Shown here: positions 8,790 through 15,419 of the stretch, one piece after another | Layout of the letters: every line of letters starts with the position of its first letter | How positions within the stretch are numbered: position 1 is the first letter of the stretch | DNA from: Prevotella sp. | GTDB lineage: Bacteria > Bacteroidota > Bacteroidia > Bacteroidales > Bacteroidaceae | DNA length: 49,347 bases | Direction: 5' to 3' | Assembly: GCA_017561825.1 (NCBI GenBank) | Contig: JAFZBK010000001.1 | Location: 1 to 49,347 of the forward strand | Notes under the pieces: model-generated | Database searches by the model: none | What the model was told of the DNA's origin: nothing | What the model saw: the letters and a program-made list of their open reading frames with translations, nothing else | Position numbers and translations under genes: made by a program

Positions 8790-8858
8790 TTGACTTCGTT
8801 GACTTTTGTCACGACTCGGCATAGTTGATACAAGCATCACTCTGCTCTCGCTGCTCCA
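8790..8858 (+). repeat. Dispersed hairpin repeat, copy B
   Basis: Same family as copy A, with the 28-bp block at 8793-8820, a weaker TGAT-n6-ATCA hairpin and the tail CTCGCTGCTCCA. It lies just before the promoter of the downstream nuclease gene. The remaining bases between 8544 and 8889 hold no gene. Confidence 0.7.
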
Positions 8859-8888
8859 TCGGTTCGGCAATAAAAATATATGATTTAT

Positions 8889-8919
8889 TTTGTATTGCTC
8901 TCAACTTTTCGTACCTTTG
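8889..8919 (+). promoter_or_regulatory. Promoter of CdiA-CT-like nuclease gene
   Basis: TTTG at 8889-8892, then 19 nt, then TACCTTTG at 8912-8919. Transcription should begin near 8924-8926, which rules out the earlier in-frame ATG at 8880 and supports a start at 8940 or 8943. Confidence 0.75.
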
Positions 8920-8942
8920 CAAATAGAATGAGACTATATATG

Positions 8943-9560
8943 ATGGAAGAACGCATGTATACATTAGATATTTTTGAGGATTATGATGATCTTGTCTGGA
9001 TGGTGGAGGAACCAATATGGAAAGGCATTACCGTTGAGTTAAAGGAACTTCACGATCTGAAAGGAGCCAGCTTCATTAAGAAACTGAAGCAGATTGTCTT
9101 CTTGGGCGAATTCCATCCGGTGGAGGGCGAGATGGGTATTTACAGTACAGGAGGCGAACAAAGTCCAGACTATGAAAACCTGTTGAATGCTGCCCGTAAA
9201 GCAGTAGAACATGGTTACCGGGTGTTTATCCTGCCTAATCCGAAAGGTACACGTACGCCAGACTTTATCTTTGAGCAAAAAGGGAATTGCAAGGTATATG
9301 ACCTCAAAACCATATCAGGTAAGGCTTCTGTCAGCAACAGACTGTTTGAGTCAATCGGTCAGAGCAACAGGGTATTACTTAATATGACTGTTGATTATAA
9401 TGCCCGATTGTTAGCATCAGATATAAAAAGTTATTTTGAAACGAATCAGGATGCATTAGAAGTGTTGATATTCAAAGGAAAGAAGGTATTGCCAGTAAAC
9501 AGAATACAAGTGCAAAGTCCCGATTTCAATCGCGTATTTCGTAGGAGATATGAAAAATAA
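8943..9560 (+). CDS. CdiA-CT-like predicted (tRNA) nuclease domain protein
   Basis: About 205 residues. The C-terminal half resembles the tRNase-type CdiA C-terminal toxin domain: a variable region, then TPDFIFE, a Lys-containing strand VYDLKTISGKAS, a helix with SIGQSNRVLLNM, and a final strand LEVLIFKGKKV. In contact-dependent inhibition toxins this fold cuts tRNA and sits at the end of a large secreted protein; here it stands alone, with no signal peptide, and no immunity gene is seen next to it. The start is set by the promoter. The gene ends in a bidirectional hairpin shared with a candidate small RNA on the other strand. Alternatives are a PD-(D/E)XK-like housekeeping nuclease or a toxin remnant. 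Confidence 0.5.
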   Translation: MEERMYTLDIFEDYDDLVWMVEEPIWKGITVELKELHDLKGASFIKKLKQIVFLGEFHPVEGEMGIYSTGGEQSPDYENLLNAARKAVEHGYRVFILPNPKGTRTPDFIFEQKGNCKVYDLKTISGKASVSNRLFESIGQSNRVLLNMTVDYNARLLASDIKSYFETNQDALEVLIFKGKKVLPVNRIQVQSPDFNRVFRRRYEK

Positions 9561-9650
9561 AAGTCACCCAAAGGTGACTTTTAAATGGAGTAGTGTCGAT
9601 CAGGTCTTGCTCCCCGCACTCAGCGGCGTAGTCAAAACTTTCGTTCTGAC
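9553..9650 (-). ncRNA. Candidate structured small RNA
   Basis: A perfectly spaced minus-strand promoter (9655-9686) would start transcription near 9650. The predicted transcript of about 95 nt begins with a perfect hairpin, GTCAGAAC-GAAA-GTTTTGAC (9650-9631), which includes one G-U pair and a GAAA tetraloop. A second stem CCGC-n5-GCGG and a possible GGAG/CTCC long-range pairing follow, and it ends at the strong hairpin plus U tract at 9559-9582. No open reading frame of note lies within it. It is convergent with, and at its 3' end antisense to, the nuclease gene. I do not recognise a known RNA family. The promoter-hairpin-terminator layout is seen directly; function is unknown. Confidence 0.6.
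9559..9582. terminator. Bidirectional terminator
   Basis: AAAAGTCACC-CAAA-GGTGACTTTT is a perfect 10-bp stem with a 4-nt loop. It begins within the stop codon of the nuclease gene. Read on the minus strand it is followed by TTTTATTTTT, a good U tract for the candidate small RNA. Confidence 0.85.
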
Positions 9651-9654
9651 AATG

Positions 9655-9686
9655 CAAAGATACTATATTTCTTCGAAACCTCCAAA
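9655..9686 (-). promoter_or_regulatory. Promoter of candidate small RNA
   Basis: Minus strand TTTG (9686-9683), 20 nt, TATCTTTG (9662-9655). No protein-coding gene follows, only the structured transcript ending at 9553. Confidence 0.7.
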
Positions 9687-9723
9687 CAAAATGGAAATAA
9701 AATGTAGAAATGAGTTATAGATC

Positions 9724-9942
9724 CCACCCCATAGGAAGGGGTGAAGATGATTTCGAAGTTGGGTTTCAAATTGGGTATAGGCGACAGATCGTTTGGCTAT
9801 AGGCGCACGATCGTTTGGGTATAAGCAAACGATGGGAAAGAGCCACCCCCTACCCCTCCATAAGGAGGGGTGAAAAGGAAGAAGGAGCCACCACCAGCCC
9901 CTCCATAGGGAGGGGTGAGTCTCTTTCCACAACATATCCCGT
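9724..9942. repeat. GC-rich palindromes and 22-bp tandem units
   Basis: Three palindromes lie here: CACCCC...GGGGTG (9726-9743), CCCCTCCataaGGAGGGG (9854-9871) and CCCCTCCataGGGAGGGG (9898-9915). The last two share a GAGCCACC lead-in, and a close copy sits inside guaA at about 21790-21824. Between them, TATAGGCG...GATCGTTTGG units of 22 bp start at 9776 and 9798 with a partial third at 9820. At 9930-9942 CAACATATCCCGT is the inverse of 15256-15268 beyond the transposon. I see no gene between 9583 and 9984. Confidence 0.6.
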
Positions 9943-9976
9943 AAATCTCTTGAAACGGCGATATGTAGAGGGTTTG

Positions 9977-10013
9977 ACCAACGGGGGGAGGTTATACGAG
10001 TTTACCCTAAATT
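9977..10013. repeat. Left target duplication and terminal inverted repeat
   Basis: ACCAACGG at 9977-9984 (target duplication) followed by the left inverted repeat 9985-10013, beginning GGGGAGGTTATACGAG. Mismatches to the right end are at repeat positions 8, 13 and 25. Confidence 0.88.
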
Positions 10014-10020
10014 GCCTACA

Positions 10021-10057
10021 AACCGCTTAACGAAACACGTTAGGCGGTTTTCCTTTT
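10021..10057 (+). terminator. Terminator just inside left transposon end
   Basis: AACCGCTTAACG (10021-10032), 5-nt loop, CGTTAGGCGGTT (10038-10049) with one G-U pair, then TTTCCTTTT. In this orientation it would stop transcription entering the element from the left. Confidence 0.7.
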
Positions 10058-10188
10058 ATCTAAAGTTTGCCTAACTTGGTAGTTTAGCGTGGCTACAAAA
10101 AACGTAATCATATATTAAACTTTGCTAACGAATATCGGCATTTTATAAGAGCAAAGTTATAAACATCATCACAAATGTAATTGTAGCC

Positions 10189-10596
10189 ATGCATAGAACA
10201 GTAATTATTATAGAGCAGATAGTAAACAATGACGAAAGTTGCCAAATGACCATTAGCGGTGAGCAGGATGGTCACAATATATTTTCCGAAAAATTAAAGT
10301 AGGAAAGTAAAGACGATTATCTTAATTTGTTGCCTATTGTCAATAGCGAAATTGAAAGTAACACAAAACGTTTTTCTATTTCTATTATACGGAAACTACT
10401 TTCTATCTTAATAAAGAGTATTAAAGTTGATGGGGTGTTTTCCTTAAATGATAAGCAAAGGAATGTAAAGTTTCAGTTAATTGGAATGAATACTATTAGG
10501 CAATTTGAACGACTTGCAAATATTAGATTAGATGATAGTAAGTTTTCTACTTTGAATGAATTTCAGTCCTATATGAAATCTATCATTGTAAAATAA
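10189..10596 (+). pseudogene. Transposon passenger gene interrupted by amber codon
   Basis: A continuous frame from the ATG at 10189 is broken only by TAG at 10300-10302 (codon 38 of about 136). Both sides read as protein: 37 residues before it and 98 after it, to the stop at 10594-10596. A single C-to-T change in a CAG glutamine codon would create this, so it is either a nonsense pseudogene or a recoded amber. I do not recognise the product. Upstream 10058-10188 is AT-rich and has promoter-like sequence but no gene. Confidence 0.5.
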
Positions 10597-10644
10597 TCTA
10601 CTTAGCAAGTATAAATCTTTCAAATTCTATAAAAATAATAAGTT

Positions 10645-10944
10645 ATGATTAATCCCATAGAAGAAAGAAAACGACTTGTTCAAAGCCGTATCGAAAAGTC
10701 ATTTAAGGATGGCTTGAATGTTCCAGAAATGGAAGAGTTAGAGAAAGCCCATCAAGTTGGAGATATGCATCCAAATGGCAAGTACGTATGGACAGAGTAT
10801 AAGCCAGGCAAGTTCGATTGGAGACCAAGAAGCGTAAATAAAGATACGGCATCTTCTGGTAAACATGCGGCAAAGTATAAAGATGGCGAACGTCATCCAA
10901 AAAAATCCAAATTTAGTTTGGGTTGCATCCGCTGCTGGTGGTAA
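10645..10944 (+). CDS. Transposon passenger, 5' part of a frameshifted gene
   Basis: Encodes 99 residues. Residues 38-65 carry the segment GDMHPNGKYVWTEYKPG with DWRPRSVNK after it. A second copy of this motif (GERHP, then VWVASAAGGKG and DWRPRSVNK) starts in this frame and is completed in the +1 frame used by the next entry, so the true gene probably spans 10645-12400. The switch point is the A7 run at 10899-10905. After it this frame gives a meaningless tail and stops. Function not recognised; similar W-rich motifs occur in Bacteroidales phage and plasmid proteins as far as I recall. Confidence 0.55.
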   Translation: MINPIEERKRLVQSRIEKSFKDGLNVPEMEELEKAHQVGDMHPNGKYVWTEYKPGKFDWRPRSVNKDTASSGKHAAKYKDGERHPKKSKFSLGCIRCWW

Positions 10945-12400
10945 GGGTGATTGGAGACCAAGAAGCGTAAATAAAGAAAATGGGACAGAAAAGAAAGAAA
11001 ATGATTCTGTTAAAGACAATGAAACAGAAAAGAAACCTGCTACAAAGAAGAATGACTTTGTTAAAAAGCTGAGTTCTCAATCTTCAACGAGGGTTACACC
11101 TAATCTTACAGCCAGACGTTTACGTGGAGCCGAATTGAAACATATCATTAAAACGGTATGTTTAGAGAAAACTCCAACTGACGATGATATTAAGGGATTC
11201 AACGAAAAGTTTGGAACTAAAGTTGGATTGAATAACTTTAAAAGTATTGGTTCAACGGCAAAAAGTAGTCCTGGTCATGTTATTTTCTATAACACCAAGA
11301 CGGGAGAGACATCACCCAGCATTCCAAAGAGTTGGGTTGATTCCTCTGTCGATGAAGAAAAAATAAATAGGATTTCAAATAATAGTACGTTGTCTATTAA
11401 TAAATCTCTGATGAGTGACATTCATATAGAAGATGTTAGTGAGGCACAAGAAATATTAAAGGGTATTGATGCTGATAACGAATTATTTGAAAAGGCACGT
11501 CACGGAGTTTATGCGGATAACGCAGAAAACCGCAGACTTAATCGTGTAGGTCAAGAATATGGTCATGCAGCTGAGAAGAAAGAGCCGACTGGTAAACAGA
11601 GAAGTTCTGGTGAGCAACCGACTGTTGAAGACCACGCAGGTAAGGCTTCAGACAAAGCATTGAAACGAGCCGCTGCCGATAAGAATGCAGACGAGAAAGT
11701 CCGTCAGGCAGCCCAGAAGGAATTACAGAAGCGTGGTGGCGGTGAAGATAATGGCGATAAGGGAGATAAAAACAAGAAAAAAGATACTAATTTGGATTTT
11801 TTAAAGGATAAACGTTATACTCATGTTGAATCCTTTGATTTTGAACGTTTAAAATTTGACGACCATAGTTGCGACCATGTTTTTAATATAACAGTGGGCA
11901 GCAAAAAGGATATGAAAAAAGACATTGACGCTCTTAATGAAAAATTAGGTACTGATATTAAACCAGAGGATTTTAAGAAAAGAACAAGAAGTCAATGGGA
12001 TGGAGGTGGAACATATTACGAATTATATTTCAATAGCGAAAATGGCGAATTTGATAACCATATTCGTGGAGAATGGGAAAAAGACACTAATACTAAAAAA
12101 GAGTTTGACGAAACTCAAGCAATCAATATAATCAATGATTATGAGAGTAGAGGTGTAACCAGAGGTTCAAAAAAGGAATTTAAAGATGCTTGTAATCAAT
12201 ACGGCACTTTATCTGTAGCAAAGCAACTATGTAAACAAAGTAATTGGCATAGTTCGGATGTTAATTCTCGTGATATGCCGAGTAATGAAGATGAGTTGAA
12301 AGCCGCTACTCAAGAGATTTTTAGCATGATGGGTGTCAAGACAGACGCAGAAACAGATAAATATCTTGAATATAACGAAAAGAATGTGAGTTGGTATTAA
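10865..12400 (+). CDS. Large lysine-rich passenger protein, 3' part of frameshifted gene
   Basis: About 500 residues downstream of the frameshift, highly hydrophilic and without signal peptide or membrane segment. It starts with the second copy of the W-x-x-x...DWRPRSVNK motif. Two internal segments look like diverged copies of each other: one around FNEKFGTKVGLNNFKS followed by VIFYNTKTGE, the other around LNEKLGTDIKPEDFKK followed by YYELYFNSENGE. Between them a segment with ALKRAAADKNADEKVRQAAQ is a predicted helical hairpin. No catalytic motif is visible. The ATG at 10865 is within the overlap and may not be used; translation more likely begins at 10645 with a shift. Function unknown. Confidence 0.6.
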   Translation: MRQSIKMANVIQKNPNLVWVASAAGGKGDWRPRSVNKENGTEKKENDSVKDNETEKKPATKKNDFVKKLSSQSSTRVTPNLTARRLRGAELKHIIKTVCLEKTPTDDDIKGFNEKFGTKVGLNNFKSIGSTAKSSPGHVIFYNTKTGETSPSIPKSWVDSSVDEEKINRISNNSTLSINKSLMSDIHIEDVSEAQEILKGIDADNELFEKARHGVYADNAENRRLNRVGQEYGHAAEKKEPTGKQRSSGEQPTVEDHAGKASDKALKRAAADKNADEKVRQAAQKELQKRGGGEDNGDKGDKNKKKDTNLDFLKDKRYTHVESFDFERLKFDDHSCDHVFNITVGSKKDMKKDIDALNEKLGTDIKPEDFKKRTRSQWDGGGTYYELYFNSENGEFDNHIRGEWEKDTNTKKEFDETQAINIINDYESRGVTRGSKKEFKDACNQYGTLSVAKQLCKQSNWHSSDVNSRDMPSNEDELKAATQEIFSMMGVKTDAETDKYLEYNEKNVSWY

Positions 12401-12424
12401 TGATAAAAAATCAAATCGCATAAA

Positions 12425-12453
12425 AAGAGGATAGTTTTTGCAACTATCCTCTT
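12425..12453. terminator. Bidirectional terminator
   Basis: AAGAGGATAGTT-TTTGC-AACTATCCTCTT, a perfect 12-bp stem between two convergent passenger genes, followed by ATATTTT on the plus strand. Confidence 0.8.
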
Positions 12454-12554
12454 ATATTTTGCTAAGTAATGCCGCTCTAACCATTCAGCGATAAGTTTAT
12501 CATCCGATTAATCTGAGGCACGTAGCGGCACAGGAATTGTGTAAATTCGCACAT

Positions 12555-13706
12555 CTAATCAACAAAGTTAATCTTTCCTTTTGGAACATAGGTTATAATG
12601 CCGCATTTCTTAAAATCTTTCAGCGGCAGTCTGCTCACTTGTTTGCCATCGAGTAAAATTTCAAGATTCAACGAGAAGAAACTATATTGCACCCAGTATT
12701 GGTTTTTATCTGGTTCCAACATCTTGTTTAATTCTGCCGCAAGTAAGTTTTCTATATCATCACTAATACCAACAGCGATTTTAACTGATGCGGGTGAGTA
12801 TTTTTCATTTTCCTTTATTTTTCTTTTTTTCGTAACCAAATTGTCGAAGATGTAAGTTGGTTCCTTTCTATTTATTGTCCAATGTCCCATTTTCTTGTCG
12901 TATTTAACAAGCGATATAAGATTTGCTTGCCTATCGCTTGTAATGCCTCTTAATACTATCGACATATTTGCTTCTTGTCCTACATCAACTTTCTTATCTA
13001 TATTCTCAAATTCATATTTCGCCACTTCATCAACCCTAAGTCCTGCTTGTTCGAAAAGCGTTTTGGTTGATAAATCTTCCGTTTCAGGAATAGTAATTGT
13101 CTTGTCTTTACTGATAATCACCTTACATTTAAGCGAACAGATAACATCAGAATTTCCCTGCAAATCAAAAGGCTTAAAATTATCTTCAATTAGTTTATCA
13201 AAGACATCGGGATTTGTGCAAGAAACGACAGCATTTTTAGCAACCTTATCAGATGGCAAATTTGGTGCGCCTTCAGTTTGCCATTTTGTATAAGTGTCTT
13301 CATCATCTTTTATTGCCTTTTCTCTGCGTTCCCTTGCTTCTTTAACTTTAGGATTGTTGTTGTATATCTTTAGTGCGATGTCATATTCTTGTGGCGTAAA
13401 TCCAAATTCTTTGAAAACGAGATAACCATAGTCACCAGTCCCATAGTAATTAAATAATTTCACAAAGAAATTTTCTGCATATTGCGGCTTTTGATTAATT
13501 GCCGCTATTGCACCATCCATAGAGCGCAATTCATACGGATTTATATTATTAGCATCGCAAAAAAGTTTTGTTATTATAGGTGGATGCTTCTGTAAGTGGT
13601 AAGATAACTTGTAAGCCATCTGTGGCGTTACTAAAGATTTGTTGCTTTGAGCATACATGAAAGTACTCATAGCAAGTAAAAACATTAAAACTAAGACTTT
13701 TTTCAT
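12555..13706 (-). CDS. Secreted passenger protein of unknown function
   Basis: 383 residues with a clear Sec signal peptide (MKKVLVLMFLLAMSTFMYAQ). The mature part is charged and mostly alpha in its first half (residues about 25-140), with beta-rich segments later. I recognise no domain and no catalytic motif. A cysteine pair (around VVSCTN and CSLKCK) could form a disulfide. Its mRNA leader is unusually long, about 180 nt, and can fold in two exclusive ways, one of which would cover the bases just before the start codon. Located between the convergent passenger gene and the transposase module inside the IS1595-type element. Confidence 0.65.
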   Translation of the reverse strand: MKKVLVLMFLLAMSTFMYAQSNKSLVTPQMAYKLSYHLQKHPPIITKLFCDANNINPYELRSMDGAIAAINQKPQYAENFFVKLFNYYGTGDYGYLVFKEFGFTPQEYDIALKIYNNNPKVKEARERREKAIKDDEDTYTKWQTEGAPNLPSDKVAKNAVVSCTNPDVFDKLIEDNFKPFDLQGNSDVICSLKCKVIISKDKTITIPETEDLSTKTLFEQAGLRVDEVAKYEFENIDKKVDVGQEANMSIVLRGITSDRQANLISLVKYDKKMGHWTINRKEPTYIFDNLVTKKRKIKENEKYSPASVKIAVGISDDIENLLAAELNKMLEPDKNQYWVQYSFFSLNLEILLDGKQVSRLPLKDFKKCGIITYVPKGKINFVD

Positions 13707-13888
13707 AAGGCGATACTTTATTTGTTATTATATACGAAACGTGGACTGCCACCCATGCCATCGTAAAGTATCGCCAAACACTTGTAAATACGCACAGATG
13801 AACAGCCCACGTATGAGCTGCCTCTGCGTCTTGTATTTACCCATTTGTCGAAATTTGGCGATTTTAACGATGGTAAGACGCATTCGTC
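13707..13888 (-). promoter_or_regulatory. Long structured 5' leader, possible RNA switch
   Basis: The leader of the secreted passenger gene. In mRNA sense, CCATCGTTAAAATCGCCAAA (13873-13854) can pair with TTTGGCGATACTTTACGATGG-like bases at 13778-13758, enclosing GTAAATAC/GTATTTAC (13840-13833 with 13791-13784), CAGA/TCTG and CAGC/GCTG stems. The same 3' arm contains GGCGATACTTTA (13775-13764), which is also perfectly complementary (12 bp) to TAAAGTATCGCC at 13720-13709, ending 2 nt before the ATG. The two pairings cannot coexist, the usual logic of a riboswitch or an antisense- or translation-controlled leader. I do not recognise an aptamer class. Confidence 0.55.
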
Positions 13889-13892
13889 GGTG

Positions 13893-13926
13893 CAAAGATA
13901 CAAAATGTTTGGCGAAATAAGACAAA
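13893..13926 (-). promoter_or_regulatory. Promoter of structured leader
   Basis: Minus-strand TATCTTTG (13900-13893) with TTTG at 13926-13923, spacing 22 nt, slightly longer than usual. Transcription would start near 13888. Confidence 0.55.
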
Positions 13927-14124
13927 TCAATCGTTTTTCTTTTGCTTTTTTAATTCTCTCTGTCGTTTTCGTTCAGCTTTTTCCTCTGCTAAGCGTTTTC
14001 TGAGTGCTTTCATATCAACCCGTAAGCATGGTTTTATCAGTTCGCCAAAGTCTATTGGTTCATGCTCTTCATCTAACCATTCTTGGGGGATAGCCATTTC
14101 TTTACGCTGCCTTTTTGTTTTCAT
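13927..14124 (-). CDS. Small basic protein coupled to transposase
   Basis: 65 residues, the C-terminal 30 almost entirely Lys, Arg, Glu and Gln in a likely coiled coil (KALRKRLAEEKAERKRQREL). It begins 23 bp before the transposase stop, in a different frame, so it is translationally coupled. It could be a DNA-binding accessory factor for transposition. Function not recognised. Confidence 0.55.
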   Translation of the reverse strand: MKTKRQRKEMAIPQEWLDEEHEPIDFGELIKPCLRVDMKALRKRLAEEKAERKRQRELKKQKKND

Positions 14125-15049
14125 TTATCAGTTGTTTATAAGTGAGACGTTTGCGGCAATTACTAATTGCGATTTCAAATTGCTCACTTGTTTTAACGTT
14201 GCGAGTGTTATAACGGAATGCAAATTCATTGAAATAACGCTGCATATGACGCTTTATAACATAGTTATAGATACCAATAATAGACCTTTTACAATAGTTT
14301 CCCCAAAAGCCTTCAATGGTATTCGTGTAGGCACCTCCATCAACGTAAATTCCGTGTCCGTGGTCAACAACGTGGTGTGTATAGAGTTTGTGAATGTACT
14401 TATAGCCACGCCACTCGTCAGAGTATATCGTTGCAGTACGTTTTACATACTTTAGTACTGGTGGCGTTAGTTGCTTGTAAGAAACTCCATCGAGCACCTT
14501 ACAAACAACAATTCCGTTACGCTGCATTATTCCCATTACAGGCACCTTATCTCTAAACGACCTATTATCCACGTGCTTTGTCTTCTTGTTCCAATGTCTA
14601 TTTTTGTTCTTGCCGCCAACGAAAGTTTCATCTATTTCCACTTCGCCATCAAATTTCTCTGTGATAGGAATATCGTACATTTGTCTTATTCTATGGCTGA
14701 GAAACCACGCAGTTTTCTTTGTCACGCCCATAGTACGTGAAAGTTGTTCGCTTGAAATTCCTTTCTTATGAGAATTGATGAGATAGATTGCCGTGAACCA
14801 AGTCCTTAGTGGCAACTTAGTATTCTCGAAAATCGTTCCGACTTTTACATTAAAGTTCTTGCCAGTGTCTTTACATCTATATGTGCCGTCTTTTCTGCGA
14901 TAAACTTTAGAAGTAGGTGAATATGGAGAAATCGGTGTACCATCACCCCAAAGTTCTCTTTCCAAGAAAGCAATGCAGGCTTTCTCAGTCCGAAACGTCT
15001 CTTGAAGTTGTCTTAGAGACTTGAATTTGGGCAATATAAATTTCTTCAT
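14102..15049 (-). CDS. IS1595-family (ISXO2-like) transposase
   Basis: Catalyses movement of the surrounding 5.3-kb element. The DDE core is clear: Asp140 in EIDETFVGG, Asp211 in YSDEWRGY, and the third acidic residue (Glu246) in NTIEGFW, followed by a helix with YNYVIKRHMQRYFNEFAFRYN typical of the ISXO2 domain. An HTH-like segment ISSEQLSRTMGVTKKTAW precedes the core. The N-terminal zinc ribbon of this family is degraded: only one of the four expected cysteines is left (YRCKDTGK). I chose the ATG at 15049; a TTG four codons earlier is possible. About 315 residues, full length. Confidence 0.9.
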   Translation of the reverse strand: MKKFILPKFKSLRQLQETFRTEKACIAFLERELWGDGTPISPYSPTSKVYRRKDGTYRCKDTGKNFNVKVGTIFENTKLPLRTWFTAIYLINSHKKGISSEQLSRTMGVTKKTAWFLSHRIRQMYDIPITEKFDGEVEIDETFVGGKNKNRHWNKKTKHVDNRSFRDKVPVMGIMQRNGIVVCKVLDGVSYKQLTPPVLKYVKRTATIYSDEWRGYKYIHKLYTHHVVDHGHGIYVDGGAYTNTIEGFWGNYCKRSIIGIYNYVIKRHMQRYFNEFAFRYNTRNVKTSEQFEIAISNCRKRLTYKQLINENKKAA

Positions 15050-15103
15050 ATACGCAAGCAATAAACTTGTTTGCGTATAATAACTTTGCTGAGTTTTGGA
15101 GAA

Positions 15104-15277
15104 ATGTTAAAAACTGGTGTTTTGGAGGTATTAGAAAGTAACCAATCTCTTAAATTGTTAGATTTTAAAGGGGTTTTGAGAGATTGGTTAAATATTCTTA
15201 ATGAAGTTGCCCAACGTTACGAAATTCAGGGTAAACTCATATACCCTCCCCACCAACGGGATATGTTGGGGGGTTAA
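15104..15277 (+). CDS. Possible small protein ending in the right transposon end
   Basis: 57 codons from the ATG at 15104, behind a TAACTTTG box at 15080-15087 divergent from the transposase. The reading frame crosses the right inverted repeat and stops just outside it, so its last residues depend on the target site. An 11-bp inverted repeat (AACCAATCTCT / AGAGATTGGTT) lies within. The leucine-rich pattern is plausible for a small protein, but no family is recognised. Confidence 0.3.
   Translation: MLKTGVLEVLESNQSLKLLDFKGVLRDWLNILNEVAQRYEIQGKLIYPPHQRDMLGG
15223..15259. repeat. Right terminal inverted repeat and target duplication
   Basis: Right inverted repeat 15223-15251, ending in CCCTCCCC, then the target duplication ACCAACGG at 15252-15259. 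The bases 15256-15268 (ACGGGATATGTTG) are the inverse of 9930-9942. Confidence 0.88.
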
Positions 15278-15296
15278 ATCAATTGAAAATTGAAAA

Positions 15297-15324
15297 CCGC
15301 ACTGACTCGCAAGAGTCGGTGCGG
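15297..15324. terminator. Hairpin terminator
   Basis: CCGCACTGACTC-GCAA-GAGTCGGTGCGG, 12-bp stem with one G-U pair, between the transposon end and the 3' end of the ATPase gene. It may terminate the minus-strand ATPase transcript. Confidence 0.55.
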
Positions 15325-15419
15325 CAATCTCCTTATCGTTTCTACTCAATATTTAGTGCTACTTGTCTTTCTCAATTATTTCCCAGTGGCCACCCTTGTC
15401 AGGTCCAACACGGCGAATA

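Larger units (their letters stand above)
9985..15251. mobile_element. IS1595-family transposon with passenger genes (5,267 bp)
   Basis: The element is bounded by 29-bp inverted repeats (9985-10013 and 15223-15251) identical at 26 of 29 positions, starting GGGGAGG as in several IS1595-family ends. Directly outside both ends lies the same 8 bp, ACCAACGG (9977-9984 and 15252-15259), the target duplication length known for this family. Inside are an ISXO2/IS1595-type transposase, a small basic protein, a secreted protein with a long structured leader, and degraded or recoded plus-strand genes. Joining the flanks restores an inverted pair CAACATATCCCGT / ACGGGATATGTTG, so it inserted into the loop of a palindromic repeat. 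Base composition is more AT-rich than the core genes to the right. Confidence 0.88.

Noticed and set aside
9553-9650. Hammerhead or other self-cleaving ribozyme in the candidate RNA
   Set aside because: A CUGAU stretch is present but the GAAA and stem layout does not form the three-way core.
9776-9836. 22-bp tandem units as a CRISPR array
   Set aside because: Only two full units and a partial one, directly adjacent without spacers, and no cas genes.
9663-10030. Open frames on both strands across the GC-rich repeats
   Set aside because: Their sequence is the translation of palindromic repeats and the transposon end.
9985-12400. Left part of the transposon as a prophage remnant
   Set aside because: No phage structural or lysis gene is present, and the inverted ends with target duplication explain the boundaries.
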